Of a DNA stretch of 27,571 nucleotides, positions 21,544 to 27,571 are shown in pieces. A model generated the notes under the pieces. It had not been told where the DNA came from. It made no database searches and saw only the letters and a list, made by a program, of their open reading frames with translations. The position numbers and the translations under genes were made by a program. The DNA lies in assembly GCA_026260175.1 (NCBI GenBank), contig JAKCWW010004472.1, forward strand, positions 441-28,011, in the 5' to 3' direction. This DNA is from Reticulitermes lucifugus. Taxonomy: Eukaryota; Arthropoda; Insecta; Blattodea; Rhinotermitidae. Within the stretch, counting starts at the first letter, position 1. Each line of letters starts with the position of its first letter.

Positions 21544-21660
21544 ACCAACAAAATGCACAATATTGTTTCTTAGATATTTCTATTAGAATATAATATAAAA
21601 TATTCCTACATGTTTCCATCCCCAAGGGATCATCATCAGAGAACTAACCAAAGCAATACT
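21544..21660. mobile_element. Solo end of a hammerhead-bearing repeat
   Basis: Outer end ACCAACAAAATGCACAA matches those of the 3.5-kb and 25.3-kb elements and lies about 69 bases from the GAAA of the motif (about 61 and 65 in the others). No inverted partner was found in the following kilobase. The element may extend to about 21850, but its inner end is not visible. Confidence 0.45.
21602..21644 (-). ncRNA. Hammerhead-ribozyme-like motif, type I topology
   Basis: Minus strand: stem I 5' strand GUUCU, core CUGAUGA (complement of 21633-21639, the textbook hammerhead core), an extra U, G, stem II AUCCC / GGGAU with loop UUG, G, then GAAAC, self-complementary stem III ACAUGU without loop, H17 = A (21607), and GGAAU. 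GGAAU pairs with GUUCU at all five positions, two of them G-U. The base pair expected nearest the core in stem II is G-G here, probably one mutation from G-C. Sequence in all three stems differs from the 3.6- and 25.4-kb copies while pairing is kept. Confidence 0.5.
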
Positions 21661-24070
21661 GCATAAAACTAAATTACCAACTTTTGTGCACAGTAGACAT
21701 GATGTAAAAGAGTCGAATAGTTAAAATGTAGACAATTCTTTGTAGTATAGTCGTATAAGTGTACTGGATCTTGGTATACAGTATCTCGGAGGCAGCTTAC
21801 ATACTTAACAAAGGATAACACAATACGCTATTGTATAATTGATCACTTTCGTGTGTTTTGTTTATGCCAGTGAATTCCAATTTGTAAGCTGTAGGTCTCT
21901 TGGGAGTCATCTCAAGGTATAATTGAATATTAAGTATAACTGGTGTTTTGTGGAAAATATACCAACTTCAATTCTTTCTTCTAATTTGACATCATAGTTT
22001 GTTACACAGAAATTGTATTGTGAGATAAAACACCACATGCTTCTGTAATTAGATGCTATATGAGTGAAATTATCAGGACAGCTGTCTTAGCAAAACAGTT
22101 GATCTCATTAATGTACCAGCTGATTAATGCATTTTTCTCTCAAGCAATTTTGTGGCAGTTTTTCAAGTTTTTTTTCTATTTTCAGTATATATTCAGAATA
22201 CTTCCAAATACAGGAATGTTTTGTAGACAGTTTACTTCCAGAATATTGGTTCTAAATTTGTCTTTAGTGTATGGGTAGTGATGTGTGTAGTTTAAAAATT
22301 TCGTTACAGCATTTCATAATAAATTCTGATACTTGAATTTGCAAAGCTGGTACAATTTCACAGCTACTGAAAGATAGGTTCATCCACGTTTTGCATACTT
22401 TTCTGCATGAGAATATAATTTAGCGCTACACATTTTTGTAGTGTAAGAGTTATTGTTTCTATAATCTAATAGCATAAACTTCAAACATTTTTGTCTGTAC
22501 AGCATGAGACAATTCACAGTGGTATTTTAGAGGAAGCCGCAAGCTACTAAGTTTTGGGGTTGGCATTTTATCAGACAATTTGTACACCTTCAAATTGATG
22601 GATTTTTAGTGCTGGTGATTACTATTTGACGTTTTCATGGTGGTAAAGATTCATATTGTGGTCTTGTGAGTTATGACACTGTTTAATTTGGTAGGTGGGT
22701 CTGACTGCACTGTAACACTGCAATATGGACACTGATACTGGAATTTAATGAGCTTCAGTATATTTGGAAAGGAAAGATGTAGTTATTACAATTTTGTATT
22801 GTTTATTTTATATTATGCAGACTAAAATACTTCCAAATAATATTTATTCATCACGGTAATTTATTATTTGCTGCTCAAATTGCATAATTATATATTTATT
22901 GAAATTGTATGTATTTTTAGCACTGTATGTACTACATAATAAGTCAGCTTCATGGACACAGTGAAATGCTAAAGAGCTGACCCATGAGTGGCTCACTGAT
23001 GTTTTCAAAATAGTCTTACTCTTGTCAGCTTGTAGGTTTTAGAGGTGGTGTAATATAATGCTAAAAGAAGGGCCCAAGGTATTAAATTCTGCAATGTTAA
23101 ACTTACTTCAGATGCTAGAGGATTTGAAATTATTTTTGGGTTCTTTGCATTAGACCAGTGTCAGTGTCTTTATACAGGATCATGCATGTTCACAATTTTG
23201 TTACAAGGTTTCTTTAGATTTGCTTTCAATAACTGCTTTCCAAATTGCTGAGTTTCAACTTACTGTCTTGGTGTTTTTCAAACCATTTTTCTTCCAACCA
23301 TTATGTGCAGTAAATAAGCTAATGAACAAATTTTAATTTTTGGTATAATTTATATGACACTATAAAACCTATCACAGACAATAATCGTTGCTTAAAATCT
23401 ATAGAAGCTTGTGTTAGAAATATTTTTTGGCATCTGTATTATTTAGTGATGTAAATCTCTAAATATTCTTCAAAATATAAATCTATACTGTCCAACCAGT
23501 AGGGGTTGTTCATAAACTTTAGTTCATATTGTACATTTCCTGTTTTGTTTATAGTCTCACATAACCAATATAACAGAGGGACCTTTGCTGTGGTCATTCT
23601 TAAAAATCACTGTTATACACTTCCAGCAGCATTTAGGTGAATTCTGAATTTCCCACTGTGGGGAGACTGAAGCCAAACCTTCTGGATGTGCGTTTTGACA
23701 ATTATTATCAGTTGTTGCAGTTGCTGATGGTATTTTTGGTTGTTTTCATAAAAATTTCAGTGCTGAGACTAGACATCAGATGGTTTTCCTGAAGGTGGAA
23801 AGTGAAGGTATCTTGCCTTAATGCTGTTTGAATCTTGTTGTACCAGTGATGCGCAGCTTACAGCTTGATCCTCATATAGTTTCCGGTAATGGCTGAACAC
23901 CACAAATAGTAAGCATAACCCTGTACAAAGATCACAATTGTCGTATTATGGCTGTGAATTGTTGTATTTACTTTGTATCAGTGGCAGTAAAAAGTAGAGA
24001 GAATAATGAACAAGAGACATTTCTTTGTCAGGACTTTATTTGTATAAAAAGGCATAAAATAAACTCATAA
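21661..24070. other. AT-rich sequence, nothing identified
   Basis: About 2.4 kb without a supported gene or element. The 72-residue ORF at 22060-22278 is Phe-rich and unrecognised. Confidence 0.55.
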
Positions 24071-24232
24071 TGGGGAGGTCATAAGAGGATAATGTTACAA
24101 TAAATTTTAAAGAATGGGTGTGGACAGGACTCATCTGGCTCAGGATAGATACGGACAAGTGCCCAGCTCTTCTGAACACACTAATGAACGTTGGGCTTCA
24201 TACAATGCAGGGAATTTCTTGACTGCCTGAGG
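24071..24232 (-). mobile_element. Dispersed repeat copy (SINE- or LINE-derived)
   Basis: On the minus strand this reads GTCAAGAAATTCCCTGCATT, then a CCCAACGTTCATTAG part, then TATCCTGAGCCAGAT and CACCCATTC, ending AACATTATCCTCT. Its conceptual peptide includes VKKFPALYEAQRSL. From memory this matches a repeat seen very often in arthropod assemblies, whose accidental translation contains KKFPAFYGTRRFIT. The exact family name cannot be given from sequence alone. A CA-rich microsatellite follows at 24246-24274. Confidence 0.5.
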
Positions 24233-24245
24233 ATCTAATAGTCCC

Positions 24246-24274
24246 CACACCCCCACCACACCACACACACACAC
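24246..24274. repeat. CA-rich microsatellite
   Basis: ACACCCCCACCACACCACAC followed by further CA units, next to the dispersed repeat. Confidence 0.75.
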
Positions 24275-25323
24275 ATGCACAAACAAAGAATTCTGCTTTG
24301 TAGTTAATTGGTAGTAATGGGAAAGTCTACATGTTTAAACTGCAAAGCTGTTCAATGTGTTCTGATGGAATTTAGTGTTGCAGTTTACAGTGAAATTTGC
24401 AGTCAATTTAATTTTCATTCGTAGCAGTTAACATTGTAATCCCATCGCACATGAAGTCCAAAAAACAATATAGGGTATGTTCATGTAGCTTAACATAATG
24501 GCTCATTTAGACTGTTCACTAAAATAGCTCTAAAAATGAAACAAATGAAACTTACAGTTGTTAATACTGATACAACAAGAACTGATATGTCTTATAGAAG
24601 TTTGTTAGATGTCTCAGAAGATATGTGTAAATGTTTTTAAGACCTGTAAGTAAATTGGCCGTTAAAATAATACACAGAATCTGTAACTCAATAAAACATG
24701 CATACTTTACTACTAATTTTTATGTAATAAAAATAGGTTAAAATTACAGGATCTGAACAACCAAGAAATAGCAGAAAGCAGAAATAGAAAAATTGTGCAA
24801 ATGCTACAGAAGAGTGAAATGATTTCTAGAGGTATGTGTGCAATTTAGGAATTATTTTTTGCATTAATAAATGTGTTCTTAGAAGGAAATTTAATTTGAA
24901 AGCTTAAGTTATAAACAGCAACTTAAAAATTGTTGATATGGGTTAATGGTAAAGTATGTAGTGATAATTGTGGATACATAAAGAAAATGATGCCTTGTAT
25001 TCACAGATATTTTATACACTGAATGGACTGCGTGGCAGGCAGTCAAGCCTAATCTTGCATTTAACATGTTGATCGTGAATACGTGACAGAGAAGTGAAAT
25101 GTAGCATTGCGGGGGTGTGCAAGATTTGATCCTTTATATGGCACTATCAGTCCTTCTGACTGATTTGAGTGTAAAGGCTTTGGAAATAAGTGGTAGCTGC
25201 CTACTTGAGATAATATCCTATCATTGGTGTGGATGGGCTGAGATAAATAACAAAAACCTCATGCATGATAGCCAGTGTTCTGGCAGATATGTGAATCAGA
25301 CACCTCCCAAAAACAATTGTCAG
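24275..25323. other. AT-rich sequence, nothing identified
   Basis: No supported feature. The 74-residue ORF at 25117-25341 runs into the end of the palindrome and has no family resemblance. Confidence 0.55.
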
Positions 25324-25392
25324 TTAAGATATGTTCAATAAACACCAACTAAAACACATAAACTTTATTCACAATAGTTTATTCTTAAAATT

Positions 25393-25436
25393 CCCCTATA
25401 CGTATTTCGGTGGTTTAAACCACCATCTTCAGGGGG
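25393..25436 (-). ncRNA. Hammerhead-ribozyme-like motif, best-conserved copy
   Basis: Minus strand: CCCC (25433-25436), core CUGAAGA (25426-25432), an extra U (25425), stem II GGUGGU / ACCACC with loop UUAA, GAAA, self-complementary stem III AUACGUAU (25398-25405) without loop, H17 = A (25397), and GGGG (25393-25396) closing stem I. Every core base of the hammerhead is present. A loopless stem III cannot close well in one molecule, so a dimer (two tandem or two separate RNAs) would be the likely active form, as known for minimal stem III hammerheads. Cleavage would fall after position 25397. Confidence 0.6.
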
Positions 25437-26073
25437 TCGTACAGATTATTTTGCATAGACCTTACAGTTATTACATATGTGGTTATATTCATATATGTAG
25501 AATATGAGTGGTCTAATATTGTCCACTTCATACAGTATTGTAAAATAAATTACTATAAAATGGAGTAAAAAGTTGCTAAAATGATTACATAATTTGTAGT
25601 CAGCAAGAAAATTAGTGGCAGTTTGGTCTTGTGGTTCTTTGCAAGTGCATTTTAATTTGCAGTAAGGACGTCATCTGTAGAAATATTAAACGTAATTAGA
25701 CACTTAAATAATAAAGTAATAATTCATGAGCAATTACATGTAGACGTAAAATTTTGTGTTGCTTGCGTACCTGTGTGCGCTCATGAATTATTACTTTATT
25801 ATTTAAGTGTCTAATTATGTTTAATATTTCTACAGATGACCTCCTTACTGCAAATTAAAATGCACTTGCAAAGAACCACAAGACCAACCTACCACTAATT
25901 TTCTTGCTGACTACAAATTATGTAATCATTTTAGCAACTTTTTACTCCATTTTATAGTAATTTATTTTACAATACTGTACAAAGTGGACAATATTAGACC
26001 ACTCATATTCTACATATATGAATATAACCACATATGTAATAACTGTAAGGTCTATGCAAAGTAATCTCTACGA

Positions 26074-26118
26074 CCCCCTGAATTTTGGTGGTTTAAACCA
26101 CCGAAATACGTATAGGGG
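26074..26118 (+). ncRNA. Mirror copy of the hammerhead-like motif with mutated core
   Basis: Same order as the left-arm motif (CCCC, core, stem II GGUGGU / ACCACC, GAAA, AUACGUAU, A, GGGG), but the core reads CUGAAUUUU instead of CUGAAGAU. The essential G8 and A9 are therefore lost and this copy should be inactive. All stems are intact. Confidence 0.55.
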
Positions 26119-26188
26119 AATTTTAAGAATAAACTATTGTGAATAAAGTTTTATGTGCATTAGTTGGTGTTTATTGAACATATCTTAA

Positions 26189-26611
26189 TTGAAAATGCAC
26201 GGTAAATACAATGTTAAGTTCATTTGTCAGTTGTTGCCACTACACCAGTCTGCTTATCTTGATATCACAGGGCAGACATGTGGAAACCGATGTTAAGAAG
26301 GGTAGAAAAAGTTGAGGTCATGAGTACCATAACAAAGCATGTTGTTTATAAACAGAATGAATAAAGATAAAAAAGGACCATCATGAATGAATGATCTTCA
26401 AATTGAGTAATTTATACTGTTTATACTGCTGGCAGTAATATGAACATAGTTAATGTCAGTGCTTTTTGTGACGGTACACAACAGTACAGTGTACCAGGGC
26501 CTTTACGATCAATGATGCATTACATGAATATTACAAATTCAGAACTCGGGAAGAATACCTCTTATTTGTTGTTTTCTATCCCAACAACATTTTTACAATA
26601 CGAAACAATAA
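26189..26611. other. AT-rich sequence, nothing identified
   Basis: Spacer between the palindrome and the mariner-type element. The 68-residue ORF at 26440-26646 runs into the transposon end and is not convincing. Confidence 0.55.
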
Positions 26612-26746
26612 TACCGGGTGATTATAAAGTCCTTGTGAAATTTTAAATTTTCATAACTTCCTTTCTATACATGATAAGTTTAGTTTGTAAAAAAGGGCAA
26701 GTGTAAGAATTTATTTAAGTTTCACATACATTTATTGTTGGGATTG

Positions 26747-26962
26747 TTAATTCTCAACATGTCCATCGTCATTGCGTACACAAACCAAGATACGATTCTG
26801 AAATTCTACAAATACGTTTTGCAACTAATTTTTAGTAGTACCCTGAATCGCATTAGTTATCCTAGTCCGCAGATCATCTAAAGAGCGAGGTTTTGTCGAA
26901 TAAACAATAGTCTTAACATGTCCCCATAGAAAGAAATCCAATGGGCTCAAATCTGGTGTGGA
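26747..26962 (-). pseudogene. Transposase C-terminus, left inverted copy
   Basis: Minus-strand frame from 26962 reads TPDLSPLDFFLWGHVK, then TKPRSLDDLRTRITNAIQG, a single in-frame stop, then LQNVFVEFQNRILVCV and a GHVEN end before the stop at 26747-26749. Known: PDLxPxDFxLWG carries the third catalytic acidic residue in this group of the Tc1/mariner superfamily, and the ..L..R...I..Q..FV.R...C...GGHVEH/N end is typical. The N-terminal two thirds are missing. Confidence 0.75.
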
Positions 26963-26971
26963 CTAGGAAAA

Positions 26972-27317
26972 GACCGCATAATTGGGTCATTCTTTTTTGA
27001 AGGACGGGTTGTTAATAGTGAGAGTTATTTCAAAATGTTGCAGAATTACTTTATTCCTGAACTAACACGCTTAGGACCTACAGGTGATACAGTGTTTCAG
27101 TAAGATGGTGCACCTTGTCACTTTGCTCTCAGTGTTAGGCAGTTCTCAATGAAAATTTTCCTAACAGATGGATCGGAAGAGGTGGACCGATCTCTTGGCC
27201 ACCACAACTAATGTGATTCAGAGTATTAGTAAAAATCAGCTGCAAAACGTATTTGTAGAATTTCAGAATCGTATCTCGGTTTGTGTATGCAATGACGGTG
27301 GACATGTTGAGAATTAA
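26972..27317 (+). pseudogene. Transposase central and C-terminal part, right copy
   Basis: The frame from 26972 reads DRIIGSFFFEGRVVNSESYF, then KMLQNYFIPELTRLG and TVFQ-stop-DGAPCHFALSVRQF (second catalytic aspartate region), then after a frame change NRWIGRGGPISWPP. The segment expected next (the PDLxPxDFFLWG..SLDDLRTRIT part, about 35 residues) is deleted. The frame resumes NVIQSISKNQLQNVFVEF to GGHVEN and the stop at 27315-27317. At least one stop, one frameshift and one deletion make it dead. Confidence 0.75.
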
Positions 27318-27451
27318 CAATTCCAACAATAAATGTATGTGAAACTTAAATAAATTCTTTCAATTACCCTTTTTACAAACTGAATTTATCATGTATAGAA
27401 AGGAAATTATGAAAATTTAAAATTGCAAAAGTACTTTATAATCACTCTGTA

Positions 27452-27571
27452 TAAAGAAGTTCTTACTATTAGTTTTTAATATGAAAACGAGGAACATTTT
27501 CAATCTTATGTGCTGTCGAGGCGTGCGTACTGGCATTTTATAGGCGCGTTCGCACAGTGCCGACGAAACGG
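27452..27571. other. Right edge with GC rise and a minus-strand TATA-like site
   Basis: After 27508 the GC content rises to the window edge. The minus strand has TATAAAA (27537-27543) about 30 bases ahead of GACAGCACATAAG, so a promoter is conceivable. It could equally be the end of a repeat, and too little sequence is visible to decide. Confidence 0.2.

Larger units (their letters stand above)
25324..26188. mobile_element. Near-perfect 865-bp palindrome bearing hammerhead-like motifs
   Basis: Seen: the left arm 25324-25731 and right arm 25779-26188 (about 409 bp each) are inverted copies with few differences, around a 47-base loop. From outside inward each arm has TTAAGATATGTTCAATAAAC, the ACCAAC end, the hammerhead-like motif, TATGCAAA / TTTGCATA, and TTATTTAAGTGTCTAATTA near the centre. 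The high arm identity points to a recent origin or to ongoing gene conversion. No ORF of note lies inside. No clear target duplication is visible outside the arms. The outermost 19 bp may be host sequence copied with the element. Confidence 0.85.
26612..27451. mobile_element. Tc1/mariner-type derivative made of two inverted 3' halves
   Basis: Seen: terminal inverted repeats begin TACCGGGTGATTATAAAGT on the left and, reverse-complemented, TACAGAGTGATTATAAAGT on the right, with TA at both borders as expected for TA target sites. The outer 247 bp on each side (26612-26858 and 27205-27451) are inverted copies of the same transposase 3' end. Transposase pieces point toward the ends from both sides. 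The 5' end of the gene is absent, so the element could move only with a transposase made elsewhere. Confidence 0.8.

Noticed and set aside
26760..27300. Apparent head-to-head pair of genes
   Set aside because: Both are 3' halves of the same transposase inside one element, not host genes.
27135..27329. 64-residue minus-strand ORF
   Set aside because: Antisense shadow of the plus-strand transposase remnant.

Overview
This window looks like non-coding DNA from a large, AT-rich animal genome, most likely an arthropod and probably an insect. Evidence: no long intact ORF in 27.6 kb, base composition by eye near 70% A+T, one assembly N (20202), and decayed transposable elements of kinds common in insects (hAT, Tc1/mariner, non-LTR, foldback). 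The species cannot be fixed from the sequence. There is no operon, no bacterial signal, no CRISPR array, no tRNA and no rRNA. The only possible host coding sequence is a 60-base GC-rich block at the left edge, which reads as an exon border on the minus strand. If that is right, the rest is intron or intergenic DNA.

Layout. 1-60: possible exon edge. 982-1021: small foldback remnant. 2142-3033: hAT-like non-autonomous element with an 8-bp target duplication. 3399-4280: second hAT-like element, with a hairpin element (3553 to about 3990) nested in it. 5938-6273: about 1.4 copies of a 233-bp tandem repeat. 6499-6537 and 9996-10083: old members of a hairpin family whose full copies lie at 8794-9023 and 16689-17095. 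7370-7532: possible non-LTR 3' tail. 15624-16100: broken hAT transposase (minus). 19274-19755: broken non-LTR ORF2 end (minus). About 19895-20300: unexplained GC-rich block. 20311-20792: five-unit minisatellite. 21544-21660: end of a third hairpin-type element. 24071-24232: dispersed repeat (minus). 25324-26188: near-perfect 865-bp palindrome. 26612-27451: Tc1/mariner derivative made of two inverted transposase 3' halves.

Main result. Three unrelated-looking repeat copies (3602-3647, 21602-21644, 25393-25436) each fold as a type I hammerhead-ribozyme-like motif: stem I, CUGAWGA, an extra U, stem II, GAAA, a loopless self-complementary stem III, H17, then GG opening the other strand of stem I. 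Stems I, II and III differ between copies yet stay paired, which is covariation visible inside one window. A more decayed version sits in both arms of the 16.7-kb hairpin. Hammerhead motifs are known from the terminal repeats of Penelope-like retroelements, so these elements may be non-autonomous relatives, but no Penelope protein is present here. Self-cleavage is an inference that was not tested.
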